Source: an uncultured Bacilli bacterium
Lineage (GTDB): Bacteria; Bacillota_I; Bacilli_A; RF39; UBA660
NCBI GenBank assembly: GCA_934086935.1
Contig: CAKOIQ010000004.1
Coordinates: 1 to 64,000 of the forward strand
Direction: 5' to 3'
Length of the DNA stretch: 64,000 nt
Notes under the pieces: model-generated
Told to the model about the DNA's origin: nothing
What the model saw: only the letters and a program-made list of their open reading frames with translations
Database searches by the model: none
Translations under genes and position numbers: made by a program
Part shown: piece after piece, positions 44,352 to 53,125 of the stretch
How the letters are laid out: each line of letters begins with the position of its first letter
How positions within the stretch are numbered: the stretch's first letter is position 1

Positions 44352-46390
44352 TGAAAAGGAAAAAGAAATTAATAATTACAATTGTATCCCTAGTATTAGT
44401 TGCAATTGCAGGCATATTTGTCTATTACAATTATTTTTATGATGCTAACAAATTAAACATTTCTGAAAAAGAATGGATTAATGATAATAAAGCAAACATT
44501 ATTTCCTTTAATGTTCCATCAGAACTTAACGTTTTTGGTAAAGATGGCAAAGGTGTTTTTTATGATTATATTGAAGATTTAAGTAAAAAATACAATATTA
44601 ATATTGACAAAAAAATAACCCCAATTATTGGTGGTGCAGGCATAGGATTTAGTGTTACAAAAGACATTTCTGATAAAGATTTATTATTTTATCAAGACCA
44701 TTATGTAATAGTTGGAAGAGATTATGAGGTTATAACTTCCGTATCAGATTTAAATGGAAAAACAATAGGCGGATTATCAGATGGAATTTCTCGATTAAAC
44801 TCTAGCTATAAAACATCTATAACATTTAACACTTATGAAACAAAAGATAAATTAATAACAGCAATGACAAATAAAAATATCAATTATATGTTGATTCCAT
44901 TAAATGAATATTTAGATGAAATCATTACAAAAAATTATAATATTATTTATCATTTAGATAATCTAGTATTAAATTACTACATAAAATTAGGAGATAATGA
45001 TAAATTTAATTCGATAGTTACAAAATACTATAATATTTGGAGAAAAGAATCTTTAGAAAATAGTTACTATTCAAATTTATATGAATTGTATGTTGAAAAA
45101 CTAGGATTAACTGAATTAGAAACTGACACATTAACTAACAAAGTATATACATTTGGTTTTGTTAATACCACACCATATCATGCCTTAAGTAGTTCAAAAT
45201 ATGGTGGTATGATAATTGAGTATTTAAAAGATTTTAGTAAATTCAGTAATGTAGAGTTTAAATATAATAAATATAAAAATTATAACAGTTTAATTAAAGC
45301 ATTCAATAATAAAAAAGTAGATTTAATATTTAATGATACATCTTTAACATCAAATAATTATTTTATTAAAACAAACATCAATGAAAAATTTTACATCATT
45401 AGTCCATTAGAAAAAAATCACTTATATAATGATTTAAGTGAAATTTCTAATGAAACCATATATGTTATTGAAAATAGTGAATTATCGAAATACTTAAAAA
45501 CCAAAAATAATATTAAACTTGAAGAAGTCAGTAATGAAAAAAAATTAATTAAACAAGCAAAAAAAGGACAACTAATAGCTTTAGATTCTTCAACATATGA
45601 GTATTATCAAAATAATAAAATAAATAACTATTATGTTAGTTATACAGGTTACACAACAGATAATTATAATTTTAAATATGTAAACAACACAGATACATTC
45701 CATAAATTATTCAAAGCATATGTTAATCGACTAAGCAGTAAAGATATGCTAAGAAACGGATTACTTTCTTATGAACAAGCAGAAACAAATGGTAATGCAG
45801 CAAGCACTATTGCTAAATATGCTTTAATTATTATTTCTGTATCCGTTGCCGTAACTGGAATAGTAATTTATTCAAAAAAACATATAAAAATTAATTCAAA
45901 AATTAGAAAAGATGAAAAATTAAAATATGTAGATATGCTAACATCCTTAAAAAATCGAAATTACTTAAATGAAAGAATGGATATTTGGAATCAAAACACT
46001 ATTTATCCACAAGCAATAATTGTCATAGATTTAAATAATATTAAATATTTGAATGATACATTTGGACATGAAGAAGGCGACAAACAAATCATGGCTGCTG
46101 CTAATATTCTTCACCAAACTCAATTAGATAACACCGAAATTATGAGAACCGATGGTAATGAGTTCATGATATATCTAGTTGGATATCAAGAAAAGCAAGT
46201 AATTAATTATTTAAAGAAATTAGTAAAAGAATTTAATGAACTTCCATATGAATACGGAGCTGCATTTGGATTTAGTATGATAGTTGACGATCTAAAATTA
46301 ATAGATGATGCTATTAATGAAGCAACTATTCAAATGAGAGAAAATAAAGAGATAGAGGCAGAAGCTAATGAAGAAAAAGAAATCCTTTAG
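44351..46390 (+). CDS. Sensor with two SBP domains and a degenerate GGDEF domain
   Basis: Membrane helix at 7-27, then two tandem periplasmic-binding-protein-type domains (about 40-250 and 265-475; LIFNDTSLTSN and LEEVSNEKKLIKQAKKG fit SBP-type hinge regions), a second helix (about 485-508), and a GGDEF domain from about 525: VDMLTSLKNRNYLNERM, then IDLNNIKYLNDTFGHEEGDK. The catalytic GG(D/E)EF reads DGNEF at 601-605, so cyclic-di-GMP synthesis is doubtful; nucleotide binding is still possible. This is an outside-ligand sensor of amino-acid-like molecules with an altered output. It overlaps the YihY gene by 23 bases. Confidence 0.8.
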   Translation: MKRKKKLIITIVSLVLVAIAGIFVYYNYFYDANKLNISEKEWINDNKANIISFNVPSELNVFGKDGKGVFYDYIEDLSKKYNINIDKKITPIIGGAGIGFSVTKDISDKDLLFYQDHYVIVGRDYEVITSVSDLNGKTIGGLSDGISRLNSSYKTSITFNTYETKDKLITAMTNKNINYMLIPLNEYLDEIITKNYNIIYHLDNLVLNYYIKLGDNDKFNSIVTKYYNIWRKESLENSYYSNLYELYVEKLGLTELETDTLTNKVYTFGFVNTTPYHALSSSKYGGMIIEYLKDFSKFSNVEFKYNKYKNYNSLIKAFNNKKVDLIFNDTSLTSNNYFIKTNINEKFYIISPLEKNHLYNDLSEISNETIYVIENSELSKYLKTKNNIKLEEVSNEKKLIKQAKKGQLIALDSSTYEYYQNNKINNYYVSYTGYTTDNYNFKYVNNTDTFHKLFKAYVNRLSSKDMLRNGLLSYEQAETNGNAASTIAKYALIIISVSVAVTGIVIYSKKHIKINSKIRKDEKLKYVDMLTSLKNRNYLNERMDIWNQNTIYPQAIIVIDLNNIKYLNDTFGHEEGDKQIMAAANILHQTQLDNTEIMRTDGNEFMIYLVGYQEKQVINYLKKLVKEFNELPYEYGAAFGFSMIVDDLKLIDDAINEATIQMRENKEIEAEANEEKEIL

Positions 46391-47228
46391 TAAACAAATA
46401 AATCGTGCTAAAGCCTTTATTAAAAAAGTATGGGAAATATTAAATAAACCAGAAATGGTAATATTACCAGGTCAACTTGCTTTTTTTCTTGTACTATCCT
46501 TAGTACCAATAATAACAATAATAGGTTATGGAGCATCATTTTTTAATATTTCAATAGATACAATTATAGAATTCTTAAAAGCCAATTTTGATCAAAATAT
46601 AGTTAAACTTATAGTACCAATAATAAGTGGTAAATCATTAGACTTTAATTATATATGTATGATTATAGTAATGTTATATTTTGCTTCTAATAGTGCAGAT
46701 TCTATAATTATCACTGCCAATGAAATTTATGGCATTAAGCAAAGTACTTGGTTAAAAAGAAGAATAAAAGCCATCGGCTTAACATTCCTTATAATAGTTT
46801 TATATTTATTTGTTCTAATAGTTCCTTTATTAGGCGAAAAAATCATCGACACGTTTGATTACTTTCATTTAAAGAACGTTATAACCAGTATTTTAAAAAT
46901 AATTCAAGGGCCTATATCTTGGTTAATAATATTTGCTTTTATAAAAACAATATTTACAATTGCCCCTGATAAACATATCCCTTCATCACAAATAAATATC
47001 GGATCTTTATTTACAACAATCGGATGGATTTTAACAACTGAAATATATGGATATTATGCATCACATTTTGCTAGATACGACATATTTTATGCTGGTCTAT
47101 CAAATATAGCAGTTCTAATGTTATGGATCTATTTCTTAAGTTGCATTTTTGTGATTGGTTTAAGTTTAACAACCAGTGTTGAAAAGGATGAATTGGAAAA
47201 AACAGGTTCTATAAATATTGCTAAATAA
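46368..47228 (+). CDS. YihY/BrkB-family membrane protein
   Basis: 286 residues with about six membrane helices. GQLAFFLVLSLVPIITIIGY near residue 35 is the family signature, and FARYDIFYAGLSNIAVLMLW then IYFLSCIFVIG are the closing part. The family was once called RNase BN but that activity is not supported; its function is unknown. The start lies inside the sensor gene (GAGG nine bases upstream), which ties its translation to the sensor. Confidence 0.85.
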   Translation: MKKKKSFSKQINRAKAFIKKVWEILNKPEMVILPGQLAFFLVLSLVPIITIIGYGASFFNISIDTIIEFLKANFDQNIVKLIVPIISGKSLDFNYICMIIVMLYFASNSADSIIITANEIYGIKQSTWLKRRIKAIGLTFLIIVLYLFVLIVPLLGEKIIDTFDYFHLKNVITSILKIIQGPISWLIIFAFIKTIFTIAPDKHIPSSQINIGSLFTTIGWILTTEIYGYYASHFARYDIFYAGLSNIAVLMLWIYFLSCIFVIGLSLTTSVEKDELEKTGSINIAK

Positions 47229-47236
47229 TGCATAAT

Positions 47237-47278
47237 AATAACATGTACACGAGTATTACTTAGTACATGTTATTTTTT
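47237..47278 (+). terminator. Strong terminator, 12-bp perfect stem
   Basis: AATAACATGTAC (47237-47248) and GTACATGTTATT (47263-47274) pair perfectly with a 14-base loop, then six Ts. Confidence 0.85.
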
Positions 47279-47360
47279 CACGATCTCAATCTAGTTTTGT
47301 CGAACTAACGATATTGTGGAGTAATATTTGAGAAATAGTTATATACTATTTCTTTTTTTT
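47279..47360 (+). other. Structured intergenic element ending in a second terminator
   Basis: After one terminator comes CACGAT...TAGTT-TTGTCG-AACTA...ATTGTG (47279-47318), which folds into two stacked stems, then GAAATAGT / ACTATTTC (47332-47352) with eight Ts. No gene lies between the two terminators. It could be a small RNA or a remnant; no promoter is obvious. Confidence 0.4.
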
Positions 47361-47403
47361 GTTATTATATAATTGTATTTTATTTTGAAAAATTAAATAT
47401 ATG

Positions 47404-47412
47404 TGCTAAAAT
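47404..47412 (+). promoter_or_regulatory. Extended -10 promoter (Trx-like protein)
   Basis: TG 47404-47405, one base, TAAAAT 47407-47412; TAGGTGGG follows before ATG 47430. Confidence 0.5.
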
Positions 47413-47429
47413 ATTAATTAGGTGGGAAA

Positions 47430-47921
47430 ATGAAACAAAAAAGATTAAAAACACAAAAATATGATAGTGAAGACACAAAAGAAATTAGAAATTTAATTAT
47501 TATTGCTGTAATTTTAATTGCACTAGCAGTTGGACTTTATTTTTTAACAGATTCAATTTTAAAAAAGAAAACTAACAACACTACCAAAGTAGAATTTGAT
47601 TACACAGAATGTACTGTAGGTACTATGTTTAACCGACCATATGATGAATATTATGTATTCCTTTTTGATTCAACATCAACAAGTGCATCACAATACCAAT
47701 CTTTAATTTCAAATTATGAAAAGAAAGAAAACTCTAAAAAAATCTATTTTGTAGATTTAAGTATTAAATTTAATAGTCCTTATGTTGGTGAAAAATCAAA
47801 TAAAAAACCTACAAAAGCAAGTGAAGTACAGATAAAAGATTCAGCCCTTATATTGATAAAAAATGGCAAAGTGTCTAAATATTATGAAAGTGTAACAGAT
47901 TATGAAAAAGTGTTAAATTAA
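47430..47921 (+). CDS. Membrane-anchored thioredoxin-fold-like protein without CxxC
   Basis: Basic N-terminus, one helix (about 22-43), then an outside domain of 120 residues. EYYVFLFDSTSTSASQYQSL followed later by IYFVDLSIKFNS and KDSALILIKNGKVSKYYE follows the strand-helix-strand order of a thioredoxin fold; the usual CxxC position reads STSTS. If the fold is right, it is a redox-inactive chaperone-like member. The only cysteine is in YTECTVGTMF. It lies upstream of the CtpA protease. Confidence 0.5.
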   Translation: MKQKRLKTQKYDSEDTKEIRNLIIIAVILIALAVGLYFLTDSILKKKTNNTTKVEFDYTECTVGTMFNRPYDEYYVFLFDSTSTSASQYQSLISNYEKKENSKKIYFVDLSIKFNSPYVGEKSNKKPTKASEVQIKDSALILIKNGKVSKYYESVTDYEKVLN

Positions 47922-47933
47922 CACTTTTTTTAT
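47906..47933 (+). terminator. Rho-independent terminator
   Basis: AAAAGTGTT / AACACTTTT stem with loop AAATT; the upstream stop codon is in the stem. Confidence 0.82.
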
Positions 47934-47978
47934 TTTGTTAAATATAATTTTATGATATGATTAAAATGAGATGATAAT

Positions 47979-49190
47979 ATGAAGAATAAAAGAAAAGCAA
48001 AAAATAAAAAACCGACATTTGAATTGTGGGAAGTAATAATTATAACTCTTGTCGCATCCATAATAATGGCTGTAAGTACAGGATGTCTTGTTTATAACAA
48101 TAAAAAAGAAAAATGCTACACTTCAAATGATTCTAAATATTTAGCTGAATTTGAAAAGTCATATAAAAATATTTTGGATAATTATTATGATGAAGTAGAT
48201 GAAAACAAACTTGTAGAAGCTGCAATAAGTGGCATGTTAAGTTATTTAGGCGATCCTTATACTACATATTTAAATGAAAATAGTACTACTATTTTAAATG
48301 ATTCATTAAATGGTACATATGAAGGTGTAGGAATTGAAGTAACAACTACTGAAACGGGAAAAATTAATATTGTAAATGTATTTGATGATTCTCCAGCTCA
48401 AAAAGTCGGACTTCGTTCAGGCGATATTATTACAAAAATAAATGATGTTGAAATGTCAGATAAGACATCAAATGATGCTGTTTCAATTATTCAAAAAAAT
48501 AAAAAAGTAAAAATTGAAGTAAATAGAAATTCTAAAATATTATCTTTCGATTTAGAAAAAAAATCACTTTATGTTCCTTCTATTTCATCTGAAGTTAAAG
48601 AATACAACAATCAAAAAGTAGGATATATTAAAATTAATAAGTTTTCAGACACAACATATGAACAATTCAAAAAAGAATTAACTACTCTAGAATCTAAAGA
48701 AATAAATAGTCTTATTATTGATGTAAGAAATAACACTGGTGGATATTTATCTGATGCAACTAACATTGCTAAATTATTTCTACAAAAAGGAAAAATTATT
48801 TATTCATTACAAAATAAATTAACTAAAGAGGATACTGTAGATGATACTGATGAAAACAGAAATTATAAAGTTTATGTACTCATAAATAATGGATCAGCCT
48901 CAGCATCAGAAGTATTAGCAGCAGCATTAAAATATAGTTATGGTTCAACACTTATTGGTGTAAAATCATATGGAAAAGGTAAAGTACAAAAAACTTCAAC
49001 ATTAAGTGATGGAACTATGTTTAAATATACATCCGCAAAGTGGTTAACTCCTAAAGGAAATTGTATAGATGAAATAGGTTTAACACCAGATATAGAAGTC
49101 AATTTATCAGAAGAATACATGAATGATAGAGTACCTGAAAAAGATAATCAATTACAAACTGCACTATTTGAAATAACAAAAGCACAATAA
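47979..49190 (+). CDS. C-terminal processing protease (CtpA, S41)
   Basis: Anchor at about 15-37. A PDZ domain (about 110-195: NIVNVFDDSPAQKVGLRSGD) leads to the S41 core: VGYIKINKFSDTTYEQFKKE, IIDVRNNTGGYLSDATNIAK, NNGSASASEVLAAALKY with the nucleophilic Ser, and GVKSYGKGKVQKTSTL with the general-base Lys. It cleaves proteins at non-polar C-termini outside the membrane. 403 residues, complete. TGATATGAT near 47953 is a plausible extended -10 box. Confidence 0.93.
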   Translation: MKNKRKAKNKKPTFELWEVIIITLVASIIMAVSTGCLVYNNKKEKCYTSNDSKYLAEFEKSYKNILDNYYDEVDENKLVEAAISGMLSYLGDPYTTYLNENSTTILNDSLNGTYEGVGIEVTTTETGKINIVNVFDDSPAQKVGLRSGDIITKINDVEMSDKTSNDAVSIIQKNKKVKIEVNRNSKILSFDLEKKSLYVPSISSEVKEYNNQKVGYIKINKFSDTTYEQFKKELTTLESKEINSLIIDVRNNTGGYLSDATNIAKLFLQKGKIIYSLQNKLTKEDTVDDTDENRNYKVYVLINNGSASASEVLAAALKYSYGSTLIGVKSYGKGKVQKTSTLSDGTMFKYTSAKWLTPKGNCIDEIGLTPDIEVNLSEEYMNDRVPEKDNQLQTALFEITKAQ

Positions 49191-49210
49191 TTTATTTATT
49201 ATGCTTTTTT
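49178..49210 (+). terminator. Rho-independent terminator
   Basis: AAAAGCA + AATAA pair with TTATT + TGCTTTT across one mismatch; T-run follows. Confidence 0.75.
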
Positions 49211-49213
49211 ATG

Positions 49214-49222
49214 TGATATAAT
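49214..49222 (+). promoter_or_regulatory. Extended -10 promoter (EcfA-like pair and truA)
   Basis: TG 49214-49215, one base, TATAAT 49217-49222; AGGGGTGAG follows before ATG 49243. Confidence 0.65.
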
Positions 49223-49242
49223 TAAATTGCAGGGGTGAGCAC

Positions 49243-49989
49243 ATGAAAAAAGTATATTTTAAAAATTATGATTTAGAAATTAAATTAACTCCATTTATTA
49301 ATATAATTGGAACCATTAATAGTGGCAAAACCACACTATTAAGAACCTTAATAAATCAAACACATTCATCAAATTTAGTTATTGATGAAACACCAGCAAG
49401 TAATTTAGACATTACATTTTTAAGAAAAAATATTGCAGCAGTTTTAAATAATTTTGAATTTAAAACTAATTATGTTAAAGAAGAGTTGTTATATTATCAA
49501 CATATTTTAAATATTAATGATAACATTGCATATAAAAATATAGACAAATTTGCTAAGTTTTTTGAAATTGAAGAATTACTAGAATCCAAAATAGAATATT
49601 TAACAATATATGAAAAAGCATATATTAAAATATTGTCATTACTTATAATTAATCCTAGTGTTCTTGGAATTGATGACATGTTAACCTATCTAACTGTAAA
49701 TCAGAAGTTAAAAATAATTAAATATGCAAAAAATAATAAAATTAGTATTTTAAATGTAACTACAAATCCTGAAGAATTATTATATGGCACTGACATAATT
49801 ATTTTAGATGATAGTCATGTAGTTGCTTATGAACCATCAGATATAATATTGTCTGATGATAAATACCTATCTAAAATAGGAATGCATTTACCGTTTATTG
49901 TCGAGATGAGTACAAATTTAAATTATTATGATTTATTAAAGAAAAAATATTTTGATATGAAAACTTTAGTAGGTGAACTATGGAAATAA
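49243..49989 (+). CDS. Degenerate EcfA1-like ABC ATPase
   Basis: The ABC ATPase layout is recognisable, and the Walker A loop is intact (GTINSGKTTL, residues 23-32). Everything else is changed: the Q-loop Gln is Asn69 (VLNNFE), the LSGGQ signature is replaced by LTIYEKAYIK (120-129), Walker B reads VLGIDDM with Asp for the catalytic Glu, and the H-loop His is Thr174 (VTTNPEE). The protein can probably bind ATP but not hydrolyse it alone. It is first of a pair directly before truA, where Bacillota keep ecfA1-ecfA2-ecfT, the energising module for vitamin uptake. Homology is inferred from fold and position. Confidence 0.65.
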   Translation: MKKVYFKNYDLEIKLTPFINIIGTINSGKTTLLRTLINQTHSSNLVIDETPASNLDITFLRKNIAAVLNNFEFKTNYVKEELLYYQHILNINDNIAYKNIDKFAKFFEIEELLESKIEYLTIYEKAYIKILSLLIINPSVLGIDDMLTYLTVNQKLKIIKYAKNNKISILNVTTNPEELLYGTDIIILDDSHVVAYEPSDIILSDDKYLSKIGMHLPFIVEMSTNLNYYDLLKKKYFDMKTLVGELWK

Positions 49990-50597
49990 TGTATGTTAAT
50001 AAAGCAAGTACCAATTATTTTTCAAGCAAAAATTTTATTGGCTTTTATGGAGAAATAAAAGATTTAACAGCCTTATTAGATGATATAAAGATATCAACAC
50101 TAAAGAAAAATTCAAAAGTCAGTAGAAATATTCCCAAAAACAAAATGTATAACGAAATTTTAAATATAACAAACGATTTACTAAAGAGAAAAACAAATGA
50201 ATTAAGCTATGGAGAATACAAATTAGTCTTATTACTTCATACTATATCATTAGAACCAGAAGTAATAATTTTAAACAATTTTGATTTAGGTTTTAATAAT
50301 AAAATTAAATCTAAAATATCTAAACTAATTAAAACCGTAAATGCTGAACACAAAACAAATTTTATAATTATTTCTAATGATATAAACTTTATTAATAAAA
50401 CTTCTAAACACATTATTATCTCTAAAAATAAAGTTATCAAATATCAAGGAGACCTTTTAACCGCTATAAAGCAAGGATTTATTGATAAACCACCAATTAT
50501 TACATTTATTGATATGGCAAATGAAAAAGGTGCTAACTTAGAATACACGCTAGATAATAAAGAATTGTTAAAAGGAATATACAGGAGTGTATTTTAA
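49980..50597 (+). CDS. Degenerate EcfA2-like ABC protein lacking Walker A
   Basis: Shortened to 205 residues (EcfA2 about 290). The P-loop region is GFYGEIKDLT (21-30), with Ile for the second Gly and Asp for Ser, so nucleotide binding at its own loop is unlikely. The signature is nearly kept, LSYGEYK (75-81). Walker B is VIILNNFD (Asp and Glu both Asn) and the H-loop reads IIISNDINF. It overlaps the preceding gene by ten bases and its stop codon shares a base with the truA start (TAATG). In an ABC dimer its signature would face the intact Walker A of the partner. No ecfT follows. Confidence 0.6.
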   Translation: MEIMYVNKASTNYFSSKNFIGFYGEIKDLTALLDDIKISTLKKNSKVSRNIPKNKMYNEILNITNDLLKRKTNELSYGEYKLVLLLHTISLEPEVIILNNFDLGFNNKIKSKISKLIKTVNAEHKTNFIIISNDINFINKTSKHIIISKNKVIKYQGDLLTAIKQGFIDKPPIITFIDMANEKGANLEYTLDNKELLKGIYRSVF

Positions 50598-51313
50598 TGA
50601 GATATCTTGCTAGTGTAAGCTATGATGGCAGTAAATTTTATGGCTTTCAAAAATTAAAAAATCATAAAACAATACAAAGCGAACTAGAAAAAGCATTAAC
50701 AAAGATAAATAAAACAGTAGTATACGTAAAAGGTTCTGGACGCACAGATCGTGGCGTTCATGCTTTCAATCAATATATATCATTTGATTTAAATGTTAAT
50801 ATCCCAACCGATCATATCAAAGAAGCGTTAAATTCCTTAATTGCTCCATCAATATACATTAACTCAGTTATCGAAGTAAGTGATAATTTTCATGCTCGCT
50901 TTGATGTCAAAAAGAAAATTTATGAATATGTTATAAATCTAGGTGAATATGATCCAATAGATAATGATTATATTTATAATTACTGTCATAAATTAAACAT
51001 AAGAAGCATGAAAAGAGCTGCAAAATATTTGATCGGTTTCCATTCATATAAAGAATTTGTATCAGGTGAAAGAGAAAACTATAATAGTATCATTTATAAA
51101 ATTAAATTTTATAAACGCAAAGATATTTTACTTATTAGATTTGAAGGCAAAAGTTTTTATAGGTACATGGTTAGAAATATTGTAGGTGCTTTAATATCAG
51201 TTGGTGAAAATAAAATGCCGCCAGAATATATAAAGGAAATGTTAGAAGGAAATAAACACAATTATATAACTGTACCCCCTACAGGACTATATCTAAGAGA
51301 TGTTAAATATTGA
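50597..51313 (+). CDS. truA: tRNA pseudouridine synthase A
   Basis: YLASVSYDGSKFYGFQKLKN opens the domain; VKGSGRTDRGVHAFNQYISF holds the catalytic Asp; RFDVKKKIYEYVINLGE and FYRYMVRNIVGALISVGENK finish it. It converts uridines 38-40 in tRNA anticodon arms. 238 residues, normal. The final bases of truA overlap the -35 of the next gene. Confidence 0.96.
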   Translation: MRYLASVSYDGSKFYGFQKLKNHKTIQSELEKALTKINKTVVYVKGSGRTDRGVHAFNQYISFDLNVNIPTDHIKEALNSLIAPSIYINSVIEVSDNFHARFDVKKKIYEYVINLGEYDPIDNDYIYNYCHKLNIRSMKRAAKYLIGFHSYKEFVSGERENYNSIIYKIKFYKRKDILLIRFEGKSFYRYMVRNIVGALISVGENKMPPEYIKEMLEGNKHNYITVPPTGLYLRDVKY

Positions 51314-51338
51314 CATTTTACCAAATAAAAGTTATATT
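51310..51338 (+). promoter_or_regulatory. Promoter of the anchored protein at 51364
   Basis: Perfect TTGACA 51310-51315, 17 bases, TATATT 51333-51338. The TTG belongs to this box and is not a start codon. Confidence 0.82.
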
Positions 51339-51363
51339 TATTAAGATAATAGAGAGGTACCAT

Positions 51364-52011
51364 ATGAAAAATAAAAAGTTAATATATTTAGGTGCATTTG
51401 TAACAATAGTTTTAATAATTGTAGGTATTATTTTGATAAAAAGTAACTTAAAACCATCCAAAAACAATTCAAAAGAATCTATTGAAATTGTTAATGGAAT
51501 TAAAATTGAGCATTCATCTAAAACAACATTAAAAACATATTTACAAGATAAAGTCGACCACAAAAAAATTAATGAGGTAACAGAACCAAAATTAATTTTT
51601 AATATGAATAGTAATAATGAAAGTTTTGATTACTATAATAAAATTATTAAAGTAGAAATTAAAGACAACCAAGTTAATTTTATATCCGGAAGCAAAACTA
51701 TAATATCATTAAAAGAAAATAAAGATATTAAAGCTTATAGTATAAATAACAATGGTTTATTATTTGAAACAAATAATGCAATATCCGTAATAAATAATAA
51801 TAATATTGTTCTTCTATCAAATATGAAAATAGATGAAAATGCAGAACCATTGGTTTCAGGCAAAAAATTATATTATGGAACTTCTTCTTGCCATGGTTTA
51901 AAATCAAACGGCAAAGAAGGAGAAGTTGTAGAAATATTTGAACTCAATTTAGAAAAAAATACAATTCAAAAAATAGCCAATTTAGATCATAATAAAGGCT
52001 GGAAATGTTAG
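51364..52011 (+). CDS. Membrane-anchored hypothetical protein
   Basis: Not recognised. 215 residues with one N-terminal helix (about 5-24) and an outside domain that from about residue 75 is rich in short strands (IIKVEIKDNQVNFISGSKTI, NGLLFETNNAISVINNNNIV), resembling part of a beta-propeller or DUF5050-like repeat. Two cysteines in SSCHG and the C-terminal KGWKC could form a disulfide. AGAGAGGT precedes ATG 51364. Transcribed alone. Confidence 0.65.
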   Translation: MKNKKLIYLGAFVTIVLIIVGIILIKSNLKPSKNNSKESIEIVNGIKIEHSSKTTLKTYLQDKVDHKKINEVTEPKLIFNMNSNNESFDYYNKIIKVEIKDNQVNFISGSKTIISLKENKDIKAYSINNNGLLFETNNAISVINNNNIVLLSNMKIDENAEPLVSGKKLYYGTSSCHGLKSNGKEGEVVEIFELNLEKNTIQKIANLDHNKGWKC

Positions 52012-52038
52012 CAAACTACCATGTTTGCTATTTATTTT
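52009..52038 (+). terminator. Rho-independent terminator
   Basis: TAGCAAAC / GTTTGCTA stem with loop TACCAT; the upstream stop is in the stem. The T-run is interrupted by one A. Confidence 0.78.
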
Positions 52039-52048
52039 AAAAAAAATT

Positions 52049-52057
52049 TGCTATAAT
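52049..52057 (+). promoter_or_regulatory. Extended -10 promoter (TagO/WecA-like)
   Basis: TG 52049-52050, one base, TATAAT 52052-52057; GAAGGTGATG follows before ATG 52079. Confidence 0.65.
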
Positions 52058-52078
52058 AAATAAAGAAGGTGATGAACA

Positions 52079-53125
52079 ATGTCTTACATAGTAAATAATC
52101 ATAATGTTTTCTTGATTTTACTAACAACTTTAATTTCAAGTCTGATATTAGTTCCAATTGTAAAGAAAATAGCAAATCATATTGGTGCCATTGATTATCC
52201 AAATGAAAGAAAAGTGCATAAAAAACCGATTCCAAGATTAGGCGGTTTAGCAATATTTTTATCATTTTTAATTGGATACATATTTTTTGGTCAGGTAACA
52301 ACTCAAATGATATCCATATTAATAGGCAGTTTTATTATCATAATATTAGGAATATGTGATGATGTTAAACCTGTTCCTGCTAGGTATAAATTTCTTGTTC
52401 AAATAATAGCTGCTTGTATAGTTGTATTTTATGGACAAATATATATTGACATGATAAGCATTTTTGGCTTAGAAATAGAATTTGGTAACTGGGGATATCC
52501 ATTAGCGGTATTATTAATAGTTTCAATAATAAATGCTATTAATTTAATTGATGGATTAGATGGTTTAGCCGCGGGAACCAGTTCAATATTCTTTTTGACC
52601 ATATCAGTCATTGCTTTCTATCTTGATCGCCTAAATGGATTAGATGTAATTTTATGTTTAATCATGCTTGGATCAACTCTCGGCTTTCTTGCTTATAATT
52701 TTAATCCCGCATCAATTTTTATGGGTGATACTGGAAGTATGTTTCTAGGATTTATGATATCAGTTACTGCTCTTTTAGGATATAAAGGTGCTACTGTAAC
52801 ATCACTAATAATTCCCATACTAATATTATTTTTACCAATATTAGATACAATTCTTGCGATATTTAGAAGACTATTAAAAGGTGAAAATATTGGTGCACCT
52901 GATAAAGAACATTTACATCATCAATTATTAAAATTAAATAAATCAACTAAAAAAACTGTATTAATAATGTACGCATTTAACATGTTATGTGCACTAATAT
53001 CTATTTTATATGCCTTAGGTGATAATAAATTAGCAATTTTACTATATTCAGTATTATTAATAATTACGTTAATATTAATATTTAAAACTGATATATTATT
53101 TAAACATAATCAAAAAGACAAGTAA
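52079..53125 (+). CDS. Undecaprenyl-phosphate GlcNAc-1-P transferase (TagO/WecA-like)
   Basis: A ten-helix member of the MraY/WecA family. NERKVHKKPIPRLGGLAIF is the first signature, LGICDDVKPVPARYKF carries the Asp-Asp metal site, INLIDGLDGLAAG the second Asp motif, FMGDTGSMFLGF the NPAS/MGDTG region and PDKEHLHHQLL the histidine motif of WecA-like rather than MraY-like enzymes. It starts teichoic acid or similar polymer synthesis by placing HexNAc-1-P on the lipid carrier. 348 residues, with its own promoter and terminator. Confidence 0.9.
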   Translation: MSYIVNNHNVFLILLTTLISSLILVPIVKKIANHIGAIDYPNERKVHKKPIPRLGGLAIFLSFLIGYIFFGQVTTQMISILIGSFIIIILGICDDVKPVPARYKFLVQIIAACIVVFYGQIYIDMISIFGLEIEFGNWGYPLAVLLIVSIINAINLIDGLDGLAAGTSSIFFLTISVIAFYLDRLNGLDVILCLIMLGSTLGFLAYNFNPASIFMGDTGSMFLGFMISVTALLGYKGATVTSLIIPILILFLPILDTILAIFRRLLKGENIGAPDKEHLHHQLLKLNKSTKKTVLIMYAFNMLCALISILYALGDNKLAILLYSVLLIITLILIFKTDILFKHNQKDK

